Shown here one piece after another: positions 9,801 through 18,880 of a stretch of DNA of 64,000 nucleotides. The first letter of the stretch is position 1, and each line of letters begins with the position of its first letter. A program made the position numbers and the translations under genes. The notes beneath the pieces are model-generated. The model worked only from the letters and a program-made list of their open reading frames with translations, searched no databases and was not told the origin of the DNA. Location of the stretch: contig NZ_JPJI01000003.1 of assembly GCF_000732625.1 (NCBI RefSeq), positions 1 to 64,000 of the forward strand. Direction: 5' to 3'. Source of the stretch: Nonlabens ulvanivorans (GTDB taxonomy: Bacteria > Bacteroidota > Bacteroidia > Flavobacteriales > Flavobacteriaceae).

Positions 9801-11599
9801 ATGGGTTAGAAGACTTTGATCTTTCTACTAAAGATGTAGAAGTTCTAGGAGCTCAAACAGCAGCTAACTTTAATATAGAATACTTCACCTCTCAAGCAGA
9901 TGCTGACTTAGGTTCTGTAGGTGGTGCGACACCATTGACAATTCCTTATAATAGTGGTGACGATACCATCTTTGTAAGAATTGAAACTATTGCAAATGCA
10001 GACTGTTACAACACCACAAGCTTTGACATCTTTGTAGATGAATTACCTATAGCTGGTACACCAGCAAATGTGATTGTTTGTGACGATCCATCTAATGATG
10101 GTGTTGAAGATGTGAACCTTGCACAGTTTGATGCTGAAATTCTAAATGGACAGACTAATCCTAGTTTTGTAGTTTCTTATCACGCATCACAAGCAGATGC
10201 TGATAATGATACCGCTGCACTAGCAAGTCCGTTTACCGTAAGTACAACGACACCTAACCTATTTGCTAGAATAGATAATGGAGATAACAACAGCTGTTAT
10301 ACTACCACTAGCTTCCAGTTTGTAATCAGCCCTACACCTACAGCAAATACTGTTCAAAACATGATTGCCTGTGATGATGCTGGTAACGATGGTTCTGAAA
10401 TTTTTGATCTATCTAATGCAGATGCTCAAGTACTCAACGGACAAAATGCTGCTAGCTTTAATATTACTTATCACCCATCTCAAGCAGATGCTGATGCTAA
10501 TACCGCAGCACTACCTACATCTTACCCAAGTAGTACGACGACACCAGAAACTGTTTATGTAAGAATAGAAAGTAATACTAATACGCAATGTTATGATACC
10601 ACTAGCTTTACTCTTACAGTAAGTGAGCAACCTACCGCTGGAGTAGCATTAGATCAACGTGGTTGTGATGATGTAAGCAGTGATGGAATTGAGGAATTTG
10701 ATTTCAGTAATGTAGATGTAGATATTTTAAATGGACAGTCTGCGGCAGACTTTACAGTTACTTATCACACCTCTCAAGCAAATGCAGACAGTGGTGCAAA
10801 TGCACTTACTTTCCCATACACTAATGTATCTCAATCGCAAACTATTTATGCAAGAATTGAGAACAATGTGAATACTGATTGTTATGATACTTCTACTTTT
10901 GGAATTGAAGTATTTGCTAGACCAGTCATCGCAAATCAAGGACCTATCACTATATGTGCAGGAATTGATGAAGTGCTAGATGCAGGTGCAGGATACAGCA
11001 GCTACTTATGGTCTACAGGAGAAATGACACAAACCATTACCGTTAATCAAGGTGGTGATTATGACGTGACTGTTTTCAATGCAGACGGTTGTGATTCTAC
11101 AGCAACGATCACGGTAATCGAATCTGATGTAGCCGTGATAGAACGTATCGACATCGGACAGTTTGAAGTAAATACAAATCAACTTACAGCTATCGTAACA
11201 GGTAGCGGTGATTATGAATATTCACTAGACGATTTTGTATACCAAGACAGTCCTAGATTCAACAATCTGTATCCTGGATACTACACGATTTATGTAAAAG
11301 ATAAAAACGGTTGTGGAACCGTATCTATGGATGCTGTAATTATAGGTGGACCACCATACTTTACTCCTAACCAAGATGGTTACCACGACACATGGCAAGT
11401 AATTGCCATAGAAACCGTCCCAGATGCTAATATTTACATCTTTGACCGTTATGGAAAACTGATCAAGCAAATCGATGCACAAGGAATCGGTTGGGATGGA
11501 ACATATAATGGTAACCCAATGCCATCAAGTGACTACTGGTATTTAGTAGAACTAAGCGATGGACGTAGCTTTAAAGGACACTTTGCCCTGAAGAGATAA
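6857..11599 (+). CDS. Giant T9SS-secreted repeat protein (PKD domain, nine ~97-residue repeats, type B sorting domain)
   Basis: The product has 1580 residues. A signal peptide (1-18, ending S-N-A-Q) is followed by a ~380-residue N-terminal domain opening W-W-F-F-G-H-N-G-G, probably a beta-propeller. A PKD domain (W-D-F-G-D-G-T near 425) comes next, then nine repeats of ~97 residues from about 474 to 1353. Each begins with a C-D-D-x-x-N-D-G-x-E-x-F-D-L-S type motif, has a central Y-H-x-S-Q-A-D-A-D, and has a Cys near its end. The acidic repeats may bind calcium (inference). After an Ig-like region the C-terminus is a type B sorting domain starting F-T-P-N-Q-D-G near 1501. Its partner downstream is a paralogue with three repeats. 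The product is probably displayed on the surface, possibly for adhesion or gliding. Confidence 0.9.
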   Translation: MKKILLAFLFILPLLSNAQGEASWWFFGHNGGVDFNSGVPLGNGSGALFTFEGCSTISDECGNLLMYSDGSTVWNRNHVSMPNGTGLSGNSSSAQSAIIIPDLQVSNVYFVVTISAGAGLQYSIVNMNLDAGLGDVVPGRKNIQIQQNTQEKVTASLNANGDRYWIVTFDDPTYTAYQAGGGLIDTNPARVVSSTIPVTSALTDARGYIRLSPDGSKIANTSIGSAGSAFLCDFDNSTGVVSNPVTLSNGSSASNRFYGAEFSPNSQLLYLNANSQDSGNGCGTSNVREVIQFNINGPAGWQSSPVALGNVTGTASGRGALQLGIDGKIYQARTCLPWLGVIRDPNSLGTGANYVDDGVALAAGTTSREGLPPFITSFFEPSFLATDANMGSGGGNNNPETDFCDGTPIQFDSSGSGLCATATVNWDFGDGTTDNTFNPVHTFPAPGDYTVTLTVTSGFYSNTAVDVISIYEIPVANPVNNVFLCDSDMDGTEDRDLSTSETAQVIGAQTNPNFAVTYYLTQNNADNNTGAIALPYTFNVGTTTIYARITNDLNAASRECYETTSFDVIVANGSGATAPADLVVCDDDNDGFFTFDLTSVETEVLNGLPAAQFTITYHTTLTDAQNGTADIPNPASYVNTIANGPETIFVRLEDMNPGGCNSTTDFDISVFDTPTANVVPDSSLCDTGNDNTEDVTLTSFDADVLLAQTNTNYVITYHLTQADADADTGALTSPHSMVGTTTFYVRIDNSSNEPCYDTSSFTITLDAQPVANTVTEYRLCDDVSNNGSEVFDLSTKDIEVLGAQNPADFNVLYFVSQADADAGIAGGASPVMPSYSSAGQTMYVRIENATNASCYETTTFDLVVDDIPVAAAPMTLVVCDDTTNDGIEDITLSQFDADVLNGQTQTTFVISYHASQADADNDASPLPAVYQVSLGTTTVYARIDNSDNETCASVVSFDIILNEQAIANTVTEYRICDDASNDGLEDFDLSTKDVEVLGAQTAANFNIEYFTSQADADLGSVGGATPLTIPYNSGDDTIFVRIETIANADCYNTTSFDIFVDELPIAGTPANVIVCDDPSNDGVEDVNLAQFDAEILNGQTNPSFVVSYHASQADADNDTAALASPFTVSTTTPNLFARIDNGDNNSCYTTTSFQFVISPTPTANTVQNMIACDDAGNDGSEIFDLSNADAQVLNGQNAASFNITYHPSQADADANTAALPTSYPSSTTTPETVYVRIESNTNTQCYDTTSFTLTVSEQPTAGVALDQRGCDDVSSDGIEEFDFSNVDVDILNGQSAADFTVTYHTSQANADSGANALTFPYTNVSQSQTIYARIENNVNTDCYDTSTFGIEVFARPVIANQGPITICAGIDEVLDAGAGYSSYLWSTGEMTQTITVNQGGDYDVTVFNADGCDSTATITVIESDVAVIERIDIGQFEVNTNQLTAIVTGSGDYEYSLDDFVYQDSPRFNNLYPGYYTIYVKDKNGCGTVSMDAVIIGGPPYFTPNQDGYHDTWQVIAIETVPDANIYIFDRYGKLIKQIDAQGIGWDGTYNGNPMPSSDYWYLVELSDGRSFKGHFALKR
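9163..10330 (+). repeat. Recent duplication of a two-repeat block inside the giant surface-protein gene
   Basis: Repeats 4-5 (from about 9163) and 6-7 (from about 9751) correspond at a 588-bp offset. Units 4 and 6 share V-T-E-Y-R and F-D-L-S-T-K-D; units 5 and 7 share the pattern F-D-A-D/E-V/I-L-N-G-Q-T and S-Q-A-D-A-D-N-D. They resemble each other more than neighbouring units do, so a ~196-residue block was duplicated in frame. Confidence 0.8.
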
Positions 11600-11620
11600 C
11601 CCAATAATCTATATATATAA

Positions 11621-11646
11621 AAGCGAGCTTAGGCTCGCTTTTTTTA
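11621..11646 (+). terminator. Rho-independent terminator after the nine-repeat surface-protein gene
   Basis: Stem AAGCGAGC, loop TTAG, GCTCGCTT, then a T-run through 11645. It separates the two paralogous surface-protein genes into separate transcripts. Confidence 0.92.
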
Positions 11647-11665
11647 TGAGTCTAATTTTTAATAA

Positions 11666-11681
11666 CGCTTTCGCGAAAGCG
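11666..11681. repeat. Dispersed palindrome copy, CGCTTTCGCGAAAGCG
   Basis: Perfect palindrome about 20 bp after a terminator and 40 bp before the next gene start, placing it in a promoter-proximal gap. It follows the previous perfect copy by 5.75 kb. Confidence 0.95.
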
Positions 11682-11719
11682 ATAAAAATCATAACTAACA
11701 ATTCCATATTTTTATAGAT

Positions 11720-14683
11720 GTGAAAAAGAATCTTCTCTATATCTGTTTTCTTATACTATCTATAAGTTCCTATAGCCAGAATCAAGCAAACTGGTGGTTT
11801 TTTGGGAATAATGCAGGATTAGACTTTAATACCGGCACACCTATTCCTAATAATCTCGGGCAATTGAGCACCAATGAAGGATGTGCATCCATTGCAGATG
11901 CTTGTGGTTCCCTACTCTTTTATACCGATGGTATTACCGTATGGAATCAAAATCATATGGTCATGCCTAATGGTATGAACTTATTAGGAGATCCATCTAG
12001 TTCACAATCTGCATTAATAATACCACAGCCAGATACACCAGATTTGTATTACATCTTTACGGTAGGTGATTTTAACCCTAGAAATGGACTTAATTATAGT
12101 GTGGTGGATATGACTCTTAACGGTGGACTAGGTGATATAATTCCTTCTCAAAAAAACGTTAATTTGATTGCAGATAGCACTGAAAAAGTAGCTGCAGCAG
12201 TTACAGATAATGGTGATGCTTGGATTGTTACTTATGCAGAAGATGTTATAGGTTCTGGCTTATTTGATACCTTTTACGCCTTTAAATTAACATCTAGCGG
12301 TATGGATTTAAGTGCTACCGTTACCTCTACATTCAATAATGTTCAAGCAGACGATCGTCGAGGTTATCTAAGAATATCACCAGATGGATCAAAAATAGCA
12401 ATCATGACTCAATTACCGGTAACTCCAGGAATAGTAGGACAGACTGGTCGTGGTGCTTGGTTATTTGACTTTGACAATAGTACTGGATTGGTTAGTAATT
12501 CAGTAAGACTCAATTTTCCCTTAACACATCAGGCTTACGGTGCTGAATTTTCTCCTGACTCTAGAAAAATTTATGTGGATATCAATACTCAAAGCAATGG
12601 AAATGATGGAGATCGTATTTTACTGCAATACAATTTGGACGCTCCTAATTTTGAAGACAACCCTTTAACAATTTATAGCACAGATCCTACAGATTTTACA
12701 GATGATGTCGCACGCGGCGCTTTACAAATAGGCCCAGATAATAAAATATACTATTCCCGGAAATCTACACAATGGTTAAGCGTTATTAATGATCCTGATC
12801 AATTAGGCGCTGCCAGTAATTTTATGTTTGATGGTGTACAAGTTGCTACAGGAACACAAGTGAATGAAGGATTGCCTCCATTCTATAATGCCTTTTTTAA
12901 CCCGTCTTTCTCTTTTATAGAAGCTTGTGAAACAGACGCTAGTCAGTTTTTTGCAGATGATATTGCAAACTGTCCTGGCAGCAGCGTTATTTGGGATTTT
13001 GGAGATCCTTCTAGCGGTTTAAATAACACATCAACATTACCAGACCCAACACATATTTACAATAGTGCTGGTACTTTTAACGTGACACTGAGTATTGATA
13101 CAATTAGAGGCAATTATACGACCAGTAAAGAAATCACTATAGTACCACAACCTGTAACAAATACAGTCAGTGATATTATAATTTGCGATGATATGAGCAA
13201 CGATGGAATAGCAACGTTAGATTTAGTACCAATTAGATCTACTGTTTTAGGCTCTCAATCCATTACAGATTTTCAAGTGACCATACATGAAACACTTACA
13301 GATGCACAAAATGATTTTAATGCTTTACCAGATAGTTATGATGCTGTAACTGGTACATATTATGCCAGATTAGATAGTAGTGTCTCAAACGGCTGCTATG
13401 CTATTACAGCATTCGATATTATTATCAATCCTCTACCTATAATTAATAATATAGATGATTTGTACTTGTGCGATATAGATAATGATAATGTAGAAAATTT
13501 TGATCTTAATATTGCAGGTTTACAAGCTCTAGGAACTCAAGACCCTATAGTATTTGATATTTCATATCACAATAGTATGGGCGACGCAATGAGTAATTCA
13601 AATTCGATTAGCTCATTTTATGATAACAATACAATAAACGAATCAATATGGTTAAGAATTGAAAATGTAAATAATACGAACTGCTATGCCATAGATAACT
13701 TTACCATTAACCTGATACAACAGCCAGAAATTAATCTTTTAAATGATTATGAATTGTGTGATGATGAGAGTAACGACGGAATCGAAAATTTTGATTTATC
13801 AACAATGGATGCTCAAGTGTTAGGCAATCAACCATCAACATTTGTTATTAGCTATCACAATAGTATGATGGAGGCAGAACAAAATATTAATGCGCTACCT
13901 AATAATATCGATTCTGGGACAACCATGATATGGGCACGATTAGAAAATAATCAACAGCAAGTTTGTTACACAATTGAACCATTACAACTTACTGTTTTTC
14001 CGCATCCTGTGGTTGATTTACCTGAAGATATAACTAAATGTTTAGATGATGTGGTCACTATAGCAGCATCTCCTGGATTTGACCAGTATAGTTGGGATAG
14101 TGGAGAAACAACACGCAGTATAAATGTTCAAGCGGCAGGCAATTATACGGTAACCGTTACAGATGATAATGGATGTACGGATACAGAAACCATCACAGTC
14201 TCAAATTATGAAACTACAATCATTACTAATATTGAGGTGAGACAATTTACTTTAAGAGACAATCGATTAGAAGTGAGTGTTACCGGTAGTGGCCCATGGG
14301 AATATAGCATCGATAACTTCTTTTATCAATCGTCACCAGTTTTCGCTAATTTATTACCAGGTTATTATGATGTTTATGTACGTTCTTTAAATGGCTGTGA
14401 TCAAGTAACTGCTCCAGCAACAATAATTGCAGCACCTAACTTTTTTACACCTAATCAAGATGGATTTCATGATTACTGGCAAGTAATTGCCATAGAAACC
14501 GAACCCGATGCACAAATATTTATATTTGATAGATTTGGTAAATTATTAAAACAGCTCTCTCCTACTGGTATCGGTTGGGATGGTACATACAATGGAAACC
14601 CGATGCCTAGTACCGATTATTGGTTTAAGGTGGTGCTAAATGATGGTCAATCTTTTAGAGGACATTTTAGTTTAAAAAGGTAA
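11720..14683 (+). CDS. T9SS-secreted repeat protein, three-repeat paralogue of the upstream giant protein
   Basis: The product has 987 residues and the same architecture as the upstream gene: signal peptide, N-terminal W-W-F-F-G-N-N-A-G domain, PKD-like W-D-F-G-D near 424, only three C-D-(D/I)-x-x-N-D repeats (about 476-755), an Ig-like region, and a type B sorting domain from F-F-T-P-N-Q-D-G near 908. The start is GTG at 11720, since the overlapping ATG at 11718 runs straight into TGA. The C-terminal ~80 residues are nearly the same as the upstream protein's. It is therefore a tandem duplicate with a different repeat number. Surface display is well supported; the ligand is unknown. Confidence 0.9.
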   Translation: MKKNLLYICFLILSISSYSQNQANWWFFGNNAGLDFNTGTPIPNNLGQLSTNEGCASIADACGSLLFYTDGITVWNQNHMVMPNGMNLLGDPSSSQSALIIPQPDTPDLYYIFTVGDFNPRNGLNYSVVDMTLNGGLGDIIPSQKNVNLIADSTEKVAAAVTDNGDAWIVTYAEDVIGSGLFDTFYAFKLTSSGMDLSATVTSTFNNVQADDRRGYLRISPDGSKIAIMTQLPVTPGIVGQTGRGAWLFDFDNSTGLVSNSVRLNFPLTHQAYGAEFSPDSRKIYVDINTQSNGNDGDRILLQYNLDAPNFEDNPLTIYSTDPTDFTDDVARGALQIGPDNKIYYSRKSTQWLSVINDPDQLGAASNFMFDGVQVATGTQVNEGLPPFYNAFFNPSFSFIEACETDASQFFADDIANCPGSSVIWDFGDPSSGLNNTSTLPDPTHIYNSAGTFNVTLSIDTIRGNYTTSKEITIVPQPVTNTVSDIIICDDMSNDGIATLDLVPIRSTVLGSQSITDFQVTIHETLTDAQNDFNALPDSYDAVTGTYYARLDSSVSNGCYAITAFDIIINPLPIINNIDDLYLCDIDNDNVENFDLNIAGLQALGTQDPIVFDISYHNSMGDAMSNSNSISSFYDNNTINESIWLRIENVNNTNCYAIDNFTINLIQQPEINLLNDYELCDDESNDGIENFDLSTMDAQVLGNQPSTFVISYHNSMMEAEQNINALPNNIDSGTTMIWARLENNQQQVCYTIEPLQLTVFPHPVVDLPEDITKCLDDVVTIAASPGFDQYSWDSGETTRSINVQAAGNYTVTVTDDNGCTDTETITVSNYETTIITNIEVRQFTLRDNRLEVSVTGSGPWEYSIDNFFYQSSPVFANLLPGYYDVYVRSLNGCDQVTAPATIIAAPNFFTPNQDGFHDYWQVIAIETEPDAQIFIFDRFGKLLKQLSPTGIGWDGTYNGNPMPSTDYWFKVVLNDGQSFRGHFSLKR

Positions 14684-14694
14684 GTTTTTAACTT

Positions 14695-14710
14695 CGCTTT
14701 CGCGAAAGCG
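14695..14710. repeat. Dispersed palindrome copy, CGCTTTCGCGAAAGCG
   Basis: Perfect palindrome 12 bp after the stop of the three-repeat gene and 30 bp before uvrB, with no T-run. This copy is the closest to a neighbour in the window (3.0 kb). Confidence 0.95.
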
Positions 14711-14739
14711 GAATTCAAAAAATCTTATTTTTACAATAC

Positions 14740-16740
14740 ATGAAATTTAAGATACAGTCAGAATTTAAGCCCACAGGTGATCAACCTAAAGCGATTAAAT
14801 CATTAGTCGAAGGAATCAATAATGGAGATCAATATCAAACACTTTTAGGTGTTACAGGTAGTGGTAAAACATTTACTGCGGCAAATGTGATTCAACAAAC
14901 ACAGCGTCCTACATTAATCCTTTCACATAATAAAACACTAGCCGCACAACTCTATTCTGAAATGAAAGCTTTCTTTCCAGATAATGCTGTAGAATATTTT
15001 GTGTCTTATTATGATTATTACCAGCCAGAAGCATTTATACCTAGTAGCGGTACTTATATTGAGAAAGATCTCTCTATAAACGAGGATATTGAAAAGATGC
15101 GATTGAGCACTACATCTGCCCTATTATCAGGTCGTCGTGATGTTATTGTAGTGGCTTCTGTATCTTGTTTATATGGTATAGGGAATCCTGTTGAGTTTCA
15201 GAAAAACGTTATTAGACTAAAGCGCGATGAAGTTATCGCTCGCACACAATTATTACATAAACTAGTTCAAAGCCTTTATTCTAGAACCACTGCAGATTTT
15301 AATCGAGGTAATTTTAGAATCAATGGTGATACCATTGACGTGTTCCCGAGTTATGCAGATTATGCCTTTAAAATTCATTTTTTTGGCGATGAAATTGAGT
15401 TAATAGAAACTTTTAATCCTGTCGATGGACGATTGATGGAACAATGGCAAGAAATCACCATATATCCTGCAAATATGTTTGTTACATCACCAGATGTATT
15501 GCAGAATGCTATACACAGCATACAAGAAGACTTGGTAAAGCAGGTTGATTATTTTAAAGAAATAGGAAAACCACTTGAGGCTAAACGACTTCAGGAACGT
15601 ACAGAATTTGATTTAGAAATGATAAGAGAATTGGGTTACTGTTCTGGTATTGAAAACTATAGTCGCTATTTAGATGGACGATTGCCAGGCACACGACCTT
15701 TTTGTCTTCTTGATTATTTCCCTGAAGATTTTTTAATGGTTATTGATGAGAGTCATGTTACCGTACCTCAGGTAAGCGCTATGTACGGTGGTGATCGCTC
15801 TCGTAAAGAAAATTTAGTCGATTATGGTTTCCGTTTGCCTGCAGCAATGGATAACAGACCTTTAAAATTTGAAGAATTTGAGATGTTGCAAAACCAAGTC
15901 TTATATGTGAGTGCAACACCAGCAGATTATGAGCTTGCAAAAACTGAAGGTGTATATACGGAGCAAATTATAAGACCTACAGGACTGTTAGACCCGATTA
16001 TTGAAGTGAGACCTAGTCAAAATCAAATTGATGATCTAGTAGAAGAAATTCAAAAGCGTGTTGATCTTGATGAACGTGTTTTAGTAACTACACTTACTAA
16101 AAGAATGGCTGAAGAATTAACGAAATACATGTCGCGTATTTCTATAAGATGTCGATATATCCATAGTGACGTAGACACTTTAGAACGTGTTGCTATAATG
16201 CACGACTTACGTAGTGGTATTTTTGACGTACTAATCGGAGTTAATTTATTGAGAGAAGGATTAGATCTACCAGAGGTGTCATTAGTAGCCATCTTAGATG
16301 CAGATAAAGAAGGTTTTTTAAGAAATAATAGATCCTTAACGCAAACTATAGGACGTGCCGCACGTAACGTCAACGGACTAGCAATTCTTTATGCAGATAA
16401 GATTACAAACAGCATGCAACAGACCATAGACCAGACTGAATATAGAAGATCCAAACAAATTGCTTACAATAAAGATCATGGTTTAAAACCTATGGCGATC
16501 AAGAAAAGTTTAGAAACAGCTCTTACTAAAAAGCGGGAAGCGACATATACCATCGAAAAATCTCTTAATCTAGCTGCTGCTGAAGAAGAAGCTACTTATT
16601 TAAGTAAGGATAAACTAGAGCAAAAAATAAGGGATACACGCAAACAAATGGAAAAAGCAGCAAAGGAATTAGATTTTATGGAGGCTGCGAGACTGCGAGA
16701 TCAGATTAAAATGCTACAAGAAAAAGTAAAAGAAGCTTAA
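14740..16740 (+). CDS. uvrB: Excinuclease ABC subunit B
   Basis: The 666-residue product is full length for UvrB, the helicase-like damage-verification subunit of nucleotide excision repair. It loads from UvrA, opens the DNA around a lesion and recruits UvrC. Visible are Walker A G-V-T-G-S-G-K-T (about 38-45), the beta-hairpin region Y-Y-D-Y-Y-Q-P-E-A-F, the D-E-S-H Walker B (about 336-339), V-S-A-T-P motif III, and helicase motifs V-L-I-G-V-N-L-L-R-E-G-L-D and Q-T-I-G-R-A-A-R-N. The C-terminal UVR motif that contacts UvrC covers roughly 627-662. It is alone in its transcription unit; the palindrome at 14695-14710 sits in its upstream gap. Confidence 0.98.
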   Translation: MKFKIQSEFKPTGDQPKAIKSLVEGINNGDQYQTLLGVTGSGKTFTAANVIQQTQRPTLILSHNKTLAAQLYSEMKAFFPDNAVEYFVSYYDYYQPEAFIPSSGTYIEKDLSINEDIEKMRLSTTSALLSGRRDVIVVASVSCLYGIGNPVEFQKNVIRLKRDEVIARTQLLHKLVQSLYSRTTADFNRGNFRINGDTIDVFPSYADYAFKIHFFGDEIELIETFNPVDGRLMEQWQEITIYPANMFVTSPDVLQNAIHSIQEDLVKQVDYFKEIGKPLEAKRLQERTEFDLEMIRELGYCSGIENYSRYLDGRLPGTRPFCLLDYFPEDFLMVIDESHVTVPQVSAMYGGDRSRKENLVDYGFRLPAAMDNRPLKFEEFEMLQNQVLYVSATPADYELAKTEGVYTEQIIRPTGLLDPIIEVRPSQNQIDDLVEEIQKRVDLDERVLVTTLTKRMAEELTKYMSRISIRCRYIHSDVDTLERVAIMHDLRSGIFDVLIGVNLLREGLDLPEVSLVAILDADKEGFLRNNRSLTQTIGRAARNVNGLAILYADKITNSMQQTIDQTEYRRSKQIAYNKDHGLKPMAIKKSLETALTKKREATYTIEKSLNLAAAEEEATYLSKDKLEQKIRDTRKQMEKAAKELDFMEAARLRDQIKMLQEKVKEA

Positions 16741-16918
16741 TACTTACTTATTCATTAAAAAAACAATCTTTTTCAACGATTTTAATCGGTTTTTAACGTT
16801 TTTATTCGATATATCGATATAAATAACGATTAAGAACATAAAACCTTAGAAGCAAGACCGTTGAGCCTATGTAAACCGATAGTTTTCAAGTATATTGAGA
16901 TACTTTAAAACGTTCACC

Positions 16919-18253
16919 ATGCTCAAACCAAATATATTATTATTCGCACTTTTACTTTCCTTTATAGGATTTTCACAAGTCGGTATAGGAACCGTTGCTC
17001 CAACTGCTGATTTGGAGATTATGGCTAGAACTAGTTTATCTGCAGGTGAACATAATGGTATTATAATTCCGAAAGTAACGGCATTACCAGCAACAGTAGC
17101 ACCATCTGGTACTATATTATATCTTGAAGGTGGCGCAAATGCTGGGTTTTATTTTAGTAATGGAAGCTCTTTTCAAAATGTAACTGATATATTGAGTGCT
17201 AGTGGTACGGGAGCCTTTTATGATCGAGGTACCACAACTGATGTTACTGTTGATACATCTTCTGATTCTTACAGAATCGGACGCACAGCTTTTGGGCAAG
17301 ACTCATCCAATGCTGCAATTGTAAGTATAGAAAACGAAACACCTGCTGGAGGAGATAAAAGGTTATTGGATCTTGAAAACAGAAATTCAAGTACAGCAAT
17401 GGGGACAAACACATCTTTAATCAACGGGAGCAATACTAGTACACCAGGCGGACAGAAAGCCGGTGCTCTTTTAAATATCAGTAGTACCGGAACAGGTAGC
17501 CATGTAGGTATCGAAAATACGGTATTAGTTAATAACAGCAGTGTCGTAGAAAATTATGGAATTCATAATATCGTTGATGGAAACTCTACGGCAACAGGAA
17601 CTGCCTATGGAATTAAGTCTGTAACAGGAAATACAAACAGTTCAGGAATAAGATATGGCGTACATAGTACAGTTATTAATGATGGCTCACAAAACTCATA
17701 CTCGGGTTGGTTTCAAGGTAGAAGTTTTGCCATAAGAAATCAGGATGCTACCGACGGATATGACATGCCTACTATTTCTGGAAATGCCGGTCAAGTATTA
17801 ACCACAGACGGATCTGGAACAGCAAGTTGGAGTGATGCAAATTCTGCTGCTCCTGTTCAATACAGTTTATGGCAAGCTGGATCTGAATATGTTATTCCTC
17901 AAGGAAACACTGGTGATTTCAATTTATCAAATTGCGAAACAGTACTTAACCCTACATTAATCAATCCATCAGCAAATCTTCAAATAAAAGTTATAATTCG
18001 TGTAACATCTGGACAAGGAAATGCCAATTTTCAACTGACTACAAATAATGTAACAGATGGAACTAATTATACTATAACTAATACAAGTTTTGTTTCAACT
18101 CCTCTTCCTTTTGGAGCTTTATTTGAAAGTAATTGGATTAACTGGAATCCAAGCACAGACCCTAGTTTAATTCAATTAACAGGATTTACATCAAGCAATA
18201 CAGGAGGAGATGTTAGATTTAATAGTGCTTATATTTTAGTTAAATCTCAATAA
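16919..18253 (+). CDS. Secreted protein with tail-fibre/adhesin-like N-terminal repeat region
   Basis: The product has 444 residues from the ATG at 16919. A TTG eight codons upstream is less likely, because a normal signal peptide begins at M-L-K-P-N and ends G-F-S-Q. The mature start V-G-I-G-T-x-x-P-x-A-x-L followed by G-I-I-I-P-K-V is a common N-terminal pattern of Bacteroidota surface proteins related to phage tail-fibre chaperone-type proteins. The middle has beta-helix-like G-N/S-T-rich sequence. No T9SS sorting domain is visible at the C-terminus. The gene stands alone after uvrB and ends at a strong bidirectional terminator. Function is unknown; a fibre or adhesin role is inference. 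Confidence 0.78.
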   Translation: MLKPNILLFALLLSFIGFSQVGIGTVAPTADLEIMARTSLSAGEHNGIIIPKVTALPATVAPSGTILYLEGGANAGFYFSNGSSFQNVTDILSASGTGAFYDRGTTTDVTVDTSSDSYRIGRTAFGQDSSNAAIVSIENETPAGGDKRLLDLENRNSSTAMGTNTSLINGSNTSTPGGQKAGALLNISSTGTGSHVGIENTVLVNNSSVVENYGIHNIVDGNSTATGTAYGIKSVTGNTNSSGIRYGVHSTVINDGSQNSYSGWFQGRSFAIRNQDATDGYDMPTISGNAGQVLTTDGSGTASWSDANSAAPVQYSLWQAGSEYVIPQGNTGDFNLSNCETVLNPTLINPSANLQIKVIIRVTSGQGNANFQLTTNNVTDGTNYTITNTSFVSTPLPFGALFESNWINWNPSTDPSLIQLTGFTSSNTGGDVRFNSAYILVKSQ

Positions 18254-18282
18254 GAGATAACTAATGGAAAAATTCAATCAAC

Positions 18283-18316
18283 AAAAAATCCCAGCCTATC
18301 GGCTGGGATTTTTTTT
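18283..18316. terminator. Bidirectional terminator between a surface-protein gene and hsp20
   Basis: ATCCCAGCC, loop TATC, GGCTGGGAT, with an A-run before and a T-run after. It can therefore serve the plus-strand gene ending at 18253 and the minus-strand gene ending at 18411. Confidence 0.9.
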
Positions 18317-18410
18317 GCCTTACGTTAAGTATAAGGACTTGTAACTAACCAAAAAAACCTCTTAACTTTCAATTGTGCAGCATTTGTAATTTCACAATCT
18401 CTATCCGCTA

Positions 18411-18842
18411 TTACTTCAATGTAATCATACGCTTAGGCTGTGGTAATGCTTCTTCCTTTTTAGGAAGTACAATATTTAAGATACCATCATTATAATCTGC
18501 TGCTATATCTTCTTTATTTACCGTATCTGGCAAATTGAAGCTACGACTGAAAGATTTTAATGTAAACTCCTTGCGTGTAAATTGCTCTGTTTTCTCTTCT
18601 TTATCGTTAATTACTTCAGAAGAGATGGTTAATACATCTTGATCAACCTCGATAGTAATATTCTCTTTTTTAAAACCTGGAATGATCATATCTAATTCAA
18701 ATTTGTCATCTGCCTCAGATATATTAACCGCAGGATTCCATGATTTAATCGGCGCAGTACCACCCATATAGTCATTAGTAAACATTTCATCAATTAATGA
18801 TGGTAACCAGTTGTTTGTTGTTGTTCTATGTGCAAGTTTCAT
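18411..18842 (-). CDS. Small heat-shock protein (Hsp20/alpha-crystallin family)
   Basis: The 143-residue product is the usual length for an Hsp20 chaperone, which forms oligomers and holds unfolding proteins in the cytoplasm. The alpha-crystallin domain covers about 35-135. Visible are M-I-I-P-G-F-K-K-E-N-I-T-I-E-V near its start, F-T-L-K-S-F-S-R-S-F-N-L-P, and the A-D-Y-N-D-G-I-L-N-I-V-L-P-K-K signature near 115-130. Upstream are two related inverted repeats (18906-18920 and 18939-18951) and a TAGTTTTG -7 element (minus strand, 18881-18888). The promoter-distal part of the first repeat falls in the expected -33 zone, which suggests repressor or stress-regulator control. Confidence 0.95.
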   Translation of the reverse strand: MKLAHRTTTNNWLPSLIDEMFTNDYMGGTAPIKSWNPAVNISEADDKFELDMIIPGFKKENITIEVDQDVLTISSEVINDKEEKTEQFTRKEFTLKSFSRSFNLPDTVNKEDIAADYNDGILNIVLPKKEEALPQPKRMITLK

Positions 18843-18880
18843 AATTATTATTTTTAAAGTTGAACTTGCTTTCTATTAGA

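Noticed and set aside
16741-16918. ATCGAT-rich palindromes before the surface-protein gene as an operator
   Set aside because: Short AT-rich self-complementary words in an AT-rich region; too weak to claim.
16919-18253. Phage tail fibre from a prophage
   Set aside because: Signal peptide and lone position without phage neighbours point to a host surface protein.
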